From Kiritimatiellales bacterium (GTDB lineage: Bacteria > Verrucomicrobiota > Kiritimatiellia > Kiritimatiellales > Pontiellaceae), in NCBI GenBank assembly GCA_013042165.1, contig JABDQT010000226.1, positions 1 to 11,075 of the forward strand: a stretch of DNA of 11,075 bases, read 5' to 3'. The notes beneath the pieces were generated by a model that saw only the letters and a list, made by a program, of their open reading frames with translations, did not search any database and was not told the DNA's origin. The translations under genes were made by a program, and so were the position numbers. Below, piece by piece: positions 1 through 6,035 of the stretch. Each line of letters starts with the position of its first letter. Positions within the stretch are counted from its first letter, which is position 1.

Positions 1-2
1 AG

Positions 3-191
3 GGCAAAGGCGGCGGAGATGTCACCAAGGAAGAGTTTGTTGCAAAACAGCAGGAACGGCTTGAGAAACAAGGAAAAGAGTTCGACAAAGCCAAAATCGA
101 AAAAAGATTCGACAGAATGGATGCGAACAAGGATGGCGTCCTGACTGCAGATGAAAAAGGCGGCGCGAAAAAAGGCAAGTCCAAGGAATAA
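3..191 (+). CDS. EF-hand calcium-binding protein, C-terminal fragment (5' end outside window)
   Basis: The last 62 codons of a gene that begins left of the window are open from position 3 to a TAA at 189-191. The piece is very rich in lysine, glutamate and aspartate. It contains one canonical 12-residue EF-hand loop, DANKDGVLTADE (120-155), with acidic or amide residues at loop positions 1, 3 and 5, glycine at 6, a hydrophobic residue at 8 and glutamate at 12. The preceding residues KIEKRFDRM look like the E-helix. Near the left edge, DVTKEEF looks like the second half of another, less regular EF-hand loop, so the protein probably carried a pair. EF-hand loops bind calcium. Small proteins of this type in bacteria are often exported, but the N-terminus is missing, so signal peptide, length and location cannot be judged. 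It is the last gene of its transcript, because a strong terminator follows 26 bases after the stop. Confidence 0.8.
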   Translation, partial: GKGGGDVTKEEFVAKQQERLEKQGKEFDKAKIEKRFDRMDANKDGVLTADEKGGAKKGKSKE

Positions 192-200
192 CTTTAGATC

Positions 201-214
201 AGCATTCTAATGCT
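201..214 (+). other. Small hairpin between EF-hand gene and its terminator
   Basis: A perfect 5-bp inverted repeat, AGCAT/ATGCT, with a 4-base loop (TCTA) lies between the EF-hand stop codon and the terminator stem. It may protect the mRNA 3' end or be chance. Nothing more can be said. Confidence 0.3.
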
Positions 215-217
215 ATC

Positions 218-247
218 AACCCCGCTCACGATGGCGGGGTTTTTTTT
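218..247 (+). terminator. Rho-independent terminator of the EF-hand gene
   Basis: An 8-bp perfect stem pairs AACCCCGC (218-225) with GCGGGGTT (234-241) across an 8-base loop. It runs directly into a run of eight T (240-247). The GC-rich stem and uninterrupted T-tract on the + strand are the textbook form of an intrinsic terminator. It separates the EF-hand gene from mnmE, so mnmE needs its own promoter. Confidence 0.93.
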
Positions 248-266
248 GTGCTATGCATACACCGCC

Positions 267-286
267 AGCCGCAACCCTCTGCGGCT
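267..286. other. Hairpin in the spacer before mnmE
   Basis: A perfect 6-bp inverted repeat, AGCCGC (267-272) and GCGGCT (281-286), flanks an 8-base loop. No T-run follows on the + strand and no A-run precedes it that would make it a minus-strand terminator. It lies upstream of the candidate mnmE promoter, so it could be an operator-like palindrome or chance. Confidence 0.3.
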
Positions 287-308
287 TGAAGCACTGTCCG
301 ACTTCAGC

Positions 309-336
309 GTGACAACAATCTTTAAAAAGCTATGAT
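309..336 (+). promoter_or_regulatory. Candidate sigma70-type promoter for mnmE
   Basis: GTGACA (309-314) matches the -35 consensus at 5 of 6 bases. TATGAT (331-336) matches the -10 consensus at 5 of 6. The spacer is 16 bases. The -10 box overlaps the first in-frame ATG (332), so RNA would start near 342-344, at or next to the third in-frame ATG (344). The upstream gene ends in a strong terminator, so a promoter is needed in this short interval, and this is the best pair I can see. The match could still be fortuitous. Confidence 0.45.
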
Positions 337-1711
337 GCCCGAAATGTCCCTGTACAACCCAGATACGATTGCGGCGATTGCCACGCCCCCCGGCGAAGGC
401 GGGGTTGGCATTGTCCGTATATCGGGACCCGGCGTGTGGGCAATCGTTGACGGGCTTTTTCTGTCGATGGATAAACAGTCTGTGTCCGACCGCGCGCACG
501 GTACTTTTGCCTATGGCAAGGTCGTGGAGGCGGACGGGTCGGAAATCGATACCGGACTCGCATTGGTGATGCGTGCCCCGAAAAGCTATACCTGCGAGGA
601 TGTGGTTGAGATTCAGGGCCATGGCGGGGCGGTCGGGATGCGCCGCATCCTGCGCCGCGCGCTCGAGGCCGGTGCGCGCATGGCCGAGCCGGGCGAGTTT
701 ACAAAGCGTGCCTTTCTCAACGGCCGCATCGATCTGGTGCAGGCCGAGGGCATTTTCGACCTGATCCGTGCGCGCTCCGACCGTGCCGCTGCCGCCGCGC
801 TGGAGCAGATGGAAGGAAAGCTCAGCCAACAGTTCAATATCATCTACGAGGCGTTCCTTGAAGTGGCCGCCAACCTTGAAACCACGCTGGATTTCGTGGA
901 GGACGAACTCCCGGATGATGTATTTTCGGGTATCGCCAGCCTGCTGGACCAAACGTTTCTGTCTTTGGATCAGCTGCTCGATACCTGGGACGAGGGCCGC
1001 CTGCTGCGCGAAGGCGCACGGGTCGTGATTCTCGGCCGTCCGAATGCCGGCAAATCAACCTTGCTCAATGTGCTGCTCGGATTTGAGCGCGCGATTGTGT
1101 CGAGCACGGCCGGTACCACACGCGATACAATCGAAGAGGGATTTGTGCTCGATGGCATTCCGCTGCGCATTATCGATACGGCCGGCCTGCGCGAAACCGA
1201 CTGCGAAATCGAAGCCGAGGGTATTCGGCGTGCCGAGGCCCATGGGGAAGAGGCGCATCTGGCAATCTATCTGCTCGATGCCTCCGAGCCGCTGGATGAG
1301 GAGGATCGCGTGCGCCTGGCCCGGCTCGATTCCGATAAAAGCGTGGTGGTGCTCAATAAGATCGACCGGGGCCGGAGGGTTGTCGAGGTGGATGGGGTGC
1401 CGGTCAGTCTGGTTTCGGGCGAGGGGATTGACGCGCTGAAGCAGGCTATGGCCGACAAGCTGGAAAAGGGGGCGGATCTACACGCTCCGCCGCATGCGGT
1501 GATCTCCGAACGCCACCGCCAGTTGCTGGTCAAGGCGCACCGCGAAGCCCGGCAGGCCCGCGAATTCCTGAATGAAAACGTGGAGGAAAATGCCGTGCTT
1601 GCGACCGAGCATCTGCGCACCGCGCTCGAATATCTCGGTGAGGTAACCGGCCGAGTGTATCATGAAGAGCTGCTCGACAACATATTTTCCCGGTTCTGCA
1701 TCGGTAAATAA
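332..1711 (+). CDS. mnmE: tRNA uridine-5-carboxymethylaminomethyl modification GTPase MnmE (TrmE)
   Basis: MnmE is a cytoplasmic GTPase. With MnmG it installs the (carboxymethyl)aminomethyl group at C5 of wobble uridine 34 in certain tRNAs, using a folate-derived one-carbon unit. The 459-residue product has the usual length and three-part layout. The N-terminal folate-binding domain starts with DTIAAIATPPGEGGVGIVRI. A helical domain follows. The G domain inserted in it carries G1 GRPNAGKS (235-242), G2 GTTRDT (261-266), G3 DTAG (282-285) and G4 NKID (342-345). The C-terminus is CIGK, with the conserved cysteine at residue 456. No clear Shine-Dalgarno precedes the ATGs at 332, 335 or 344. Family homology begins at about the third one (MSLYNPDTIAA), and the promoter placement also favours 344, so the true start may be four codons later than annotated. 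Its partner mnmG is not in the window. It is transcribed alone or with hisDC. Confidence 0.97.
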   Translation: MMPEMSLYNPDTIAAIATPPGEGGVGIVRISGPGVWAIVDGLFLSMDKQSVSDRAHGTFAYGKVVEADGSEIDTGLALVMRAPKSYTCEDVVEIQGHGGAVGMRRILRRALEAGARMAEPGEFTKRAFLNGRIDLVQAEGIFDLIRARSDRAAAAALEQMEGKLSQQFNIIYEAFLEVAANLETTLDFVEDELPDDVFSGIASLLDQTFLSLDQLLDTWDEGRLLREGARVVILGRPNAGKSTLLNVLLGFERAIVSSTAGTTRDTIEEGFVLDGIPLRIIDTAGLRETDCEIEAEGIRRAEAHGEEAHLAIYLLDASEPLDEEDRVRLARLDSDKSVVVLNKIDRGRRVVEVDGVPVSLVSGEGIDALKQAMADKLEKGADLHAPPHAVISERHRQLLVKAHREARQAREFLNENVEENAVLATEHLRTALEYLGEVTGRVYHEELLDNIFSRFCIGK

Positions 1712-1732
1712 GGGTTGCCAGCCCGCACCGAA

Positions 1733-1747
1733 GGCGGAAATCCCGCC
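1733..1747. other. Short hairpin after mnmE
   Basis: A 5-bp GC inverted repeat, GGCGG/CCGCC, with a 5-base loop lies 21 bases after the mnmE stop. No T-tract follows, so it is not an intrinsic terminator. It could help stabilise the mnmE 3' end or form part of the hisD leader. Confidence 0.25.
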
Positions 1748-1781
1748 CTGCTAAAGTGGGGTAAAAAATTTGTAACCTGCC

Positions 1782-1807
1782 GGGGTGCGCGTTAACATCC
1801 GCACCCT
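1782..1807 (+). promoter_or_regulatory. Leader hairpin just upstream of the hisD ribosome binding site
   Basis: GGGTGCG (1783-1789) is perfectly complementary to CGCACCC (1800-1806), with a 10-base loop and a possible extra G-U pair outside. Only three T follow, which is weak for a terminator. The hairpin ends about 11 bases before the hisD Shine-Dalgarno, so it could act as a weak terminator for mnmE, an attenuation or translation-control element, or an operator. No leader peptide with a run of histidine codons is visible. A weak promoter-like pair, TTGTAA (1770-1775) and TAACAT (1793-1798) at 17-base spacing (4 of 6 matches each), overlaps it. Confidence 0.35.
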
Positions 1808-1817
1808 TTGATACAAC

Positions 1818-1822
1818 GAGGA
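1818..1822 (+). promoter_or_regulatory. Shine-Dalgarno of hisD
   Basis: GAGGA sits 7 bases before the ATG at 1830. It is the strongest ribosome binding site in the left half of the window and supports that start. Confidence 0.75.
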
Positions 1823-1829
1823 TTTCGAG

Positions 1830-3137
1830 ATGAGCAGGAACCTGGCACCGATTGTCAAATGGGGCACCGACAAGAAATACAAGAAAGTCGAGGACTTCCT
1901 TCGGCGTCCCTCCGTCGAAGAGCAGGCGATGAAGGCCGCCGCACGGATTCTGGCGGCTGTGAAGGAGCGCGGCGACAAGGCCCTGATCGAGTGCGCCCGC
2001 CTTTACGACAAGTCCAATATTTCGACCCGTCGCATCCGGGTATCGCCGGCCGAAATTGCCGCGGCAAAAAAAGCCGTCGATGCCGATTTCAAGAAAGCCG
2101 CGCAGGAAGCGCACAAACGCATCATCGCATTCTCCGAAAAGGGGCTGCGCGATGATTGGCAGATGCCCACCCCGAAAGGCGGGATGCTGGGCGAAAAGTT
2201 TGTGGCCTATGACCGCGTCGGCGCTTACATCCCGGGCGGGGCCGCGCCGCTGGCCTCGACCGCGCTGATGACTCTGACACTCGCCAAGGTGGCGGGGGTG
2301 AAAGAGCTGGTGGCCTGTTCGCCGGCCGATACGGAAGGCAATCTGAATCCCTACATCATCTATGCGCTGGATCTGGCCGGTGCGACCGAAATCTACAAAA
2401 TCGGCGGCGTACATGCGATCGGCGCCATGGCGTATGGGACGAGATCGGTGGCCAAGGTGCGGAAAATCGTCGGCCCCGGCGGCCCTTACGTGACGGCCGC
2501 CAAGCGGCAGGTGTATGGCGATGTTGCGCTCGATATGGTGGCGGGGCCCAGCGAAATTGCCGTGCTGTGCGACAGTTCCGCCAATCCCGCGCATGTTGCC
2601 GCGGATCTGCTCTCGCAGGCCGAGCATGGTACCGGATCCGAAAAGGCACTGCTGGTGACCACTTCGCAGAAGCAGGCCGAAGCGGTGCGCAATGCCGTGC
2701 TTGAGCAGGCGAAAACGCTGTTGCATTCGGAGCCGATCCACGAGGTGCTCAACCGGGGTATGTTGCTGGTGGTTGTGGGTAATCTGGCGGAGGGTATGCA
2801 ACTGTGCAACCTGTTTGCCCCCGAACACATGGAGCTGATTGTTAAGCAGCCCGAAAAGTGGATCGACAAGGTGCAAAATGCTGGTGCGCTGTTTATCGGG
2901 GAATGGACGCCCGAGTCGGTGGGCGACTTTGCCGCCGGACCCAGCCATGTGTTGCCGACGGGCGGAACGGCCGCCTATTTCTCCGGCCTGACGGTCGAGG
3001 ATTTCCGCCGTCGCGTTAGCCTGATCCAGTTCACGAAACAGGACCTTGAGGATGTTCTGCCTGTGGTGGAGGCCTTCGGGCGTGTTGAAACCCTCGATGG
3101 ACATGCCCGTTCCGCCACCATCCGATTTGATAAATAA
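1830..3137 (+). CDS. hisD: Histidinol dehydrogenase
   Basis: HisD is a zinc-dependent cytoplasmic enzyme that oxidises L-histidinol to L-histidine in two NAD-dependent steps, the end of histidine biosynthesis. The 435-residue product has the family's length and order of motifs. Compared with E. coli HisD from memory, the zinc ligands are Q263, H266 (in LLSQAEHG), D366 (VGDFAAG) and H425 (LDGHARSA), and the catalytic pair is E332-H333 (APEHMEL). They keep almost constant offsets from the E. coli positions. The substrate loop reads DRVGAYIPGG. Some usually strict motifs differ: GGVHAI for GGAQAI, GPGGPYV for GPGN-x-(Y/F)V, and GPSHVLPT for (G)xNHVLPT. The HisD superfamily includes the sulfopropanediol dehydrogenase HpsN, but hisC 12 bases downstream makes HisD by far the better call. 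It probably shares a transcript with hisC. Confidence 0.93.
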   Translation: MSRNLAPIVKWGTDKKYKKVEDFLRRPSVEEQAMKAAARILAAVKERGDKALIECARLYDKSNISTRRIRVSPAEIAAAKKAVDADFKKAAQEAHKRIIAFSEKGLRDDWQMPTPKGGMLGEKFVAYDRVGAYIPGGAAPLASTALMTLTLAKVAGVKELVACSPADTEGNLNPYIIYALDLAGATEIYKIGGVHAIGAMAYGTRSVAKVRKIVGPGGPYVTAAKRQVYGDVALDMVAGPSEIAVLCDSSANPAHVAADLLSQAEHGTGSEKALLVTTSQKQAEAVRNAVLEQAKTLLHSEPIHEVLNRGMLLVVVGNLAEGMQLCNLFAPEHMELIVKQPEKWIDKVQNAGALFIGEWTPESVGDFAAGPSHVLPTGGTAAYFSGLTVEDFRRRVSLIQFTKQDLEDVLPVVEAFGRVETLDGHARSATIRFDK

Positions 3138-3149
3138 GCGAGTTTTTGT

Positions 3150-4205
3150 ATGAACGATTTAATTAGAAAGTCGGTTCTGGCGATGACGGGATATGTGCCC
3201 GGAGAACAGCCCGATGATGCCGGCATCATCAAGCTGAACACGAATGAGAATCCATACCTCCCATCGCCGGATGTGCAGGATATTCTGTCGATGGTCGATA
3301 TTGCGGCGCTTTCGCGTTACCCGGATCCGGGGTGCCTCGAGCTGCGCAAGGTGATTGCCGAGCTGCACGGCTGCAAGGTTGAAAACGTCTTCGTGGGCAA
3401 CGGCTCCGATGAGGTTCTGGCGCTGTGTATTCGCGCGTTTGTCGAGCGGGATGGCTCGGTGGGTTATTTCGAGCCCTCCTATTCGCTCTATCCCGTCCTG
3501 GCCGATATCGAGGATGTCGAGAAAAAGCCTGTCGAGCTGGATGCCCGTTTCGGATGGAAGATGGAGAACGGCTATTCCGCATCGCTCTTTTTCATGGCGC
3601 ATCCGAATGCACCCACCAGCCTGACTTACGGCCGAGACGATATTGTTGATTTTGTCAGGGGCTTTAAGGGTGTGGTGGTGATCGATGAGGCCTACGCCGA
3701 TTTCGCGCAGGACCACTGCATGGAGCTGGCCCTCGAGCACGACAATGTGCTGGTCTCCCGAACCCTTTCAAAATCCTATTCCCTTGCCGGTATCCGGTTG
3801 GGGTATTGCGTAGGGAATGCCGATCTGATCGGCGCCATGTTCAAGATCAAGGATTCCTATAACGTAAACTATCTGACACAGGAAATTGCACGGGTTGCGA
3901 TTCTGGATCAGAACACAATGCACGCCAATGTGCAGGCGATCATCGAGACGCGGAAGATGGTCTCCGACAAGCTGCAGGAGCTGGGCTTCGAAGTGTCCGA
4001 CTCGCAAACTAATTTCCTTTGGATCAAGCCGCTGGGTCTTGGCGCGAAAACCCTGTTTGAAGGGCTGCGCCGGAAAAAGATCCTGGTCCGCTATTTTGAA
4101 AGTGATCCGCGCATTCGGGACTATCTGCGTGTGACGATCGGTACTGCTCCTGAGATGTTCTCGTTTCTGGATGCGGTTGAAGAGCTCGTCAATGGAAGCG
4201 AATAA
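3150..4205 (+). CDS. hisC: Histidinol-phosphate aminotransferase
   Basis: HisC is a fold-type I PLP enzyme that transaminates imidazole-acetol phosphate with glutamate to L-histidinol phosphate, upstream of HisD in histidine biosynthesis. The 351-residue product is of normal length. Visible motifs, in order, are NTNENP (30-35), RYPDPG, GNGSDE (83-88), HPNAPTS (151-157, PLP-pocket asparagine N153), DEAYADF with D179 and Y182, SKSYSLAGIRLGY with the Schiff-base lysine K208 and the phosphate-contacting R216, and LRVTIGT with the substrate-carboxylate arginine R327. The family usually has NNPTG or NAPTG where this protein has NAPTS. The start lies 12 bases after the hisD stop with only a weak GCGAG-type ribosome site, suggesting translation is helped by hisD. 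Some HisC homologues also act on aromatic amino acids, which the sequence alone does not exclude. Confidence 0.95.
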   Translation: MNDLIRKSVLAMTGYVPGEQPDDAGIIKLNTNENPYLPSPDVQDILSMVDIAALSRYPDPGCLELRKVIAELHGCKVENVFVGNGSDEVLALCIRAFVERDGSVGYFEPSYSLYPVLADIEDVEKKPVELDARFGWKMENGYSASLFFMAHPNAPTSLTYGRDDIVDFVRGFKGVVVIDEAYADFAQDHCMELALEHDNVLVSRTLSKSYSLAGIRLGYCVGNADLIGAMFKIKDSYNVNYLTQEIARVAILDQNTMHANVQAIIETRKMVSDKLQELGFEVSDSQTNFLWIKPLGLGAKTLFEGLRRKKILVRYFESDPRIRDYLRVTIGTAPEMFSFLDAVEELVNGSE

Positions 4206-4222
4206 GCGTTTTTTGCCGGGCA

Positions 4223-4240
4223 TCGGCCTGCGCCGGCCGA
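4223..4240. other. Hairpin after hisC, not followed by a T-run
   Basis: A perfect 6-bp inverted repeat, TCGGCC/GGCCGA, with a 6-base loop lies 18 bases after the hisC stop. The only T-run nearby (4209-4214) is in front of it. It may mark the 3' end of the his transcript, but it is not a canonical intrinsic terminator, so some read-through into the ABC genes is possible. Confidence 0.35.
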
Positions 4241-4264
4241 GCCGAGGTATCGATTTCCGGTTGC

Positions 4265-4292
4265 TTGACTCGGTATCGGGTTCGGGCATAAT
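4265..4292 (+). promoter_or_regulatory. Sigma70-type promoter for the ABC/GldG/DUF4340/AsmA-like operon
   Basis: TTGACT (4265-4270, 5 of 6 match to the -35 consensus) and CATAAT (4287-4292, 5 of 6 match to the -10 consensus) are separated by 16 bases. The predicted RNA start is near 4299, giving a leader of about 20 bases before the ATG at 4320. The pair sits in the only non-coding gap between hisC and the ABC ATPase, where a new transcription unit would be expected to start. Confidence 0.65.
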
Positions 4293-4319
4293 ACCGCGCA
4301 AATTGGACGGACTTTATTT

Positions 4320-5261
4320 ATGATCAAAGTTTCTGGGGTAACGAAAAAATATCCGGCGCGTTTGGCTGTCGATAATATTTCGTTCGAGGTGGATCGCGGG
4401 GAAATCGTCGGTTTTCTGGGCCCCAACGGGGCGGGAAAAACCACCACGATGCGGATGCTGACCGGATATCTTCCGATGAATTCCGGATCGATTGAGGTGG
4501 CTGGTTTCGATGTGGTCCGGCAACCGCAGGAAGTGCGCCGCCGTATCGGCTACCTGCCCGAAAACTGTCCGCTTTACCCGGAAATGCGCGTCGATGAATA
4601 TCTCCGTTTCCGCGCGGAGCTCAAAGGCGTTCAGGCATCGGCCCGCAAGGCCAAAATAAACGAGGTCAAGGAGCAGTGCGGATTGACGGAGGTGGGTAAG
4701 CGCATCATCGGGCAGCTTTCCAAGGGGTACCGGCAACGGGTCGGTCTGGCCGACAGCCTGGTGCATGATCCGGATCTGCTGGTGCTCGACGAACCCACGG
4801 TCGGACTCGATCCCAACCAGATCCGGCAGGTGCGTGCGCTGATCAAGCAATTGGCGGAGCGCCATACGATTCTTCTTTCGACGCATATCCTTCAGGAAGT
4901 GGAGGCCATTTGCGAACGCATTCTCATTATCAAAGATGGACGTATTGTCGCATCCGATACCGAGGAAAACCTGCATCGCAAGCTGCATGCCTGCTCCATC
5001 ATTGCCCTAGAGGTGCAGGCGGATAAAGCGGCGGTATTGGAACATATCGACGGCGTCGGCGGAATGGATGTGCGCAATATCAATGAACTGGCCGACGGCT
5101 GGGTATGGGTCGAGGTCGAGGCCGATTCGCCCGACATGCGCGTGGAGCTGTTTAATCTTGCTGTGGCCGAAGGGTGGTCCCTGCGCGAGCTGACAGAGCG
5201 GCAGCATTCGCTGGAAGATACGTTCGTGCAGATTACCCAGAATCAGGATGTGGTCCAATGA
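4320..5261 (+). CDS. ABC transporter ATP-binding protein, GldA-like (ABC-2 type)
   Basis: This is the cytoplasmic ATPase that would power export through the permease encoded next. The 313-residue product contains a complete nucleotide-binding domain: Walker A GPNGAGKT (34-41), signature LSKGY (133-137), Walker B ending in D157 with catalytic E158 (VLDEPT), a D-loop after it, and the switch histidine H189 in LSTHIL. The Q-loop position reads YLPEN, with glutamate where most ABC ATPases have glutamine. I recall the same YLPE form from GldA-like proteins. After about residue 215 there is an extra C-terminal domain ending SLEDTFVQIT, typical of ABC-2 exporter ATPases. The ribosome site is weak (GACGG about 10 bases upstream). 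The last codon and stop overlap the start of the permease gene by 4 bases (ATGA), a sign of translational coupling. The name GldA is avoided because no gliding genes are in view. Confidence 0.92.
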   Translation: MIKVSGVTKKYPARLAVDNISFEVDRGEIVGFLGPNGAGKTTTMRMLTGYLPMNSGSIEVAGFDVVRQPQEVRRRIGYLPENCPLYPEMRVDEYLRFRAELKGVQASARKAKINEVKEQCGLTEVGKRIIGQLSKGYRQRVGLADSLVHDPDLLVLDEPTVGLDPNQIRQVRALIKQLAERHTILLSTHILQEVEAICERILIIKDGRIVASDTEENLHRKLHACSIIALEVQADKAAVLEHIDGVGGMDVRNINELADGWVWVEVEADSPDMRVELFNLAVAEGWSLRELTERQHSLEDTFVQITQNQDVVQ

Positions 5262-6010
5262 GCGTTTTCTTCAGTCTGTTGAAAAAAGAGTTGTACAGTT
5301 GCTTTTGCTCGCCGATCGCCTATGTGGTCATGTTTTTCTTCTGGGCGCTGACAGGCGGCAATTTTATCTGGCTTCTCGGGCAGCTTGCCCAGGGCGAGTC
5401 GCTGACGATTGCATCGCAGTTGATGTTCAGCGGACCGCTGTTGACCTTTGCTCTTCCGGTGGTGATTCCATTGATTACCATGCGCCTGTTTGCGGAGGAG
5501 CGGAAACTGGGAACACTCGAAGCGTTGCTGACGACGGCGGTCCGCGTTCCGGAACTGGTCCTGGCCAAGTTTGCCGGCGCGCTGGTGTTTTATGTGGTAC
5601 TTTGGCTGCCGGTCTTCGTCTATGCCTACATCCAGCATGCCCTTTGCCCCGAAAGTGTCTCCGGCTTTCCGGATGGCGGTGCGCTTCGCGCGGGAGCCGT
5701 GGGCGTGGTGCTGGTTGGCGGGCTCTATATTTCCGTCGGGTTGTTTATGTCGAGTCTGACGTCGAGTCAGATCATTGCCGCGATCGGCGGGTTTGCGCTG
5801 CTGTTCGGTTCGACACTGAGTCTGGCACTGCTGGCCTATTCCGCGCAGAGCCACGGACTCCGGGCGGCGGGTCAGTATTATTCATCCTTTGCGCACATGA
5901 TGGATTTTTCCCGCGGGGTGCTGGATAGCCGCAGCATCGTCATGTACCTGACCTATGCGGCTTGGTTTTTGTTTGCATCGGTCCGGGTGGTTGAGGGCAA
6001 GCGAAGTTAA
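5258..6010 (+). CDS. ABC-2 type transporter permease, GldF-like
   Basis: This inner-membrane channel subunit partners the ATPase just upstream. The product is 250 residues long with about six hydrophobic spans (roughly 18-40, 55-76, 102-126, 146-166, 170-194, 226-244). The N-terminal KKELYSCFCSPIAYV and the segment TMRLFAEERKLGTLEALLT (74-92), between spans two and three, are characteristic of GldF-like ABC-2 permeases, where the E-E-x-x-G-T-x-E motif contacts the ATPase. I chose the ATG at 5258 because it gives the 4-base ATGA overlap with the ATPase gene, has an AGGA ribosome site 9 bases upstream and starts directly at the conserved N-terminus. The frame stays open further upstream to 5174, but that extension would read through the ATPase gene and resembles nothing. 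GldF-type permeases are generally found next to a GldG protein, as here. Confidence 0.9.
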   Translation: MSVFFSLLKKELYSCFCSPIAYVVMFFFWALTGGNFIWLLGQLAQGESLTIASQLMFSGPLLTFALPVVIPLITMRLFAEERKLGTLEALLTTAVRVPELVLAKFAGALVFYVVLWLPVFVYAYIQHALCPESVSGFPDGGALRAGAVGVVLVGGLYISVGLFMSSLTSSQIIAAIGGFALLFGSTLSLALLAYSAQSHGLRAAGQYYSSFAHMMDFSRGVLDSRSIVMYLTYAAWFLFASVRVVEGKRS

Positions 6011-6035
6011 TGGCGCAGTTGCCGGAAAAGATTAA

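Noticed and set aside
251..952. A 233-codon minus-strand open frame opposite the mnmE start
   Set aside because: It is antisense to the conserved MnmE N-terminal domain, runs through the promoter region and has no recognisable domain or ribosome site.
1530..3104. A 524-codon open frame on the minus strand opposite mnmE's end and hisD
   Set aside because: It lies almost wholly antisense to hisD, whose catalytic residues are all intact. The product is rich in His, Arg and Gly and resembles no family. It is a codon-bias shadow.
1830..3137. hisD paralogue HpsN (sulfopropanediol dehydrogenase) as an alternative
   Set aside because: The gene is paired with hisC at a 12-base gap, and the zinc and catalytic residues align with HisD. 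No sulfonate-degradation gene is nearby.
3320..3331. A perfect 12-base palindrome, CCCGGATCCGGG, as a possible operator
   Set aside because: It encodes part of the conserved RYPDPG motif of HisC and sits inside the gene. Chance in GC-rich coding sequence is the simplest reading.
4207..4240. Intrinsic terminator after hisC
   Set aside because: A hairpin exists (4223-4240), but the T-run precedes it rather than follows it on the + strand, and no T-run appears on the minus-strand reading either.
5174..5257. Upstream extension of the permease frame
   Set aside because: It would encode 28 Arg/Ala-rich residues inside the ATPase gene. The ATGA overlap at 5258 is a much better start.
5243..5854. 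A 203-codon minus-strand open frame opposite the ABC permease
   Set aside because: The product is Gln/Arg/His-rich, a typical antisense image of a membrane protein gene, and the + strand permease has clear family motifs.
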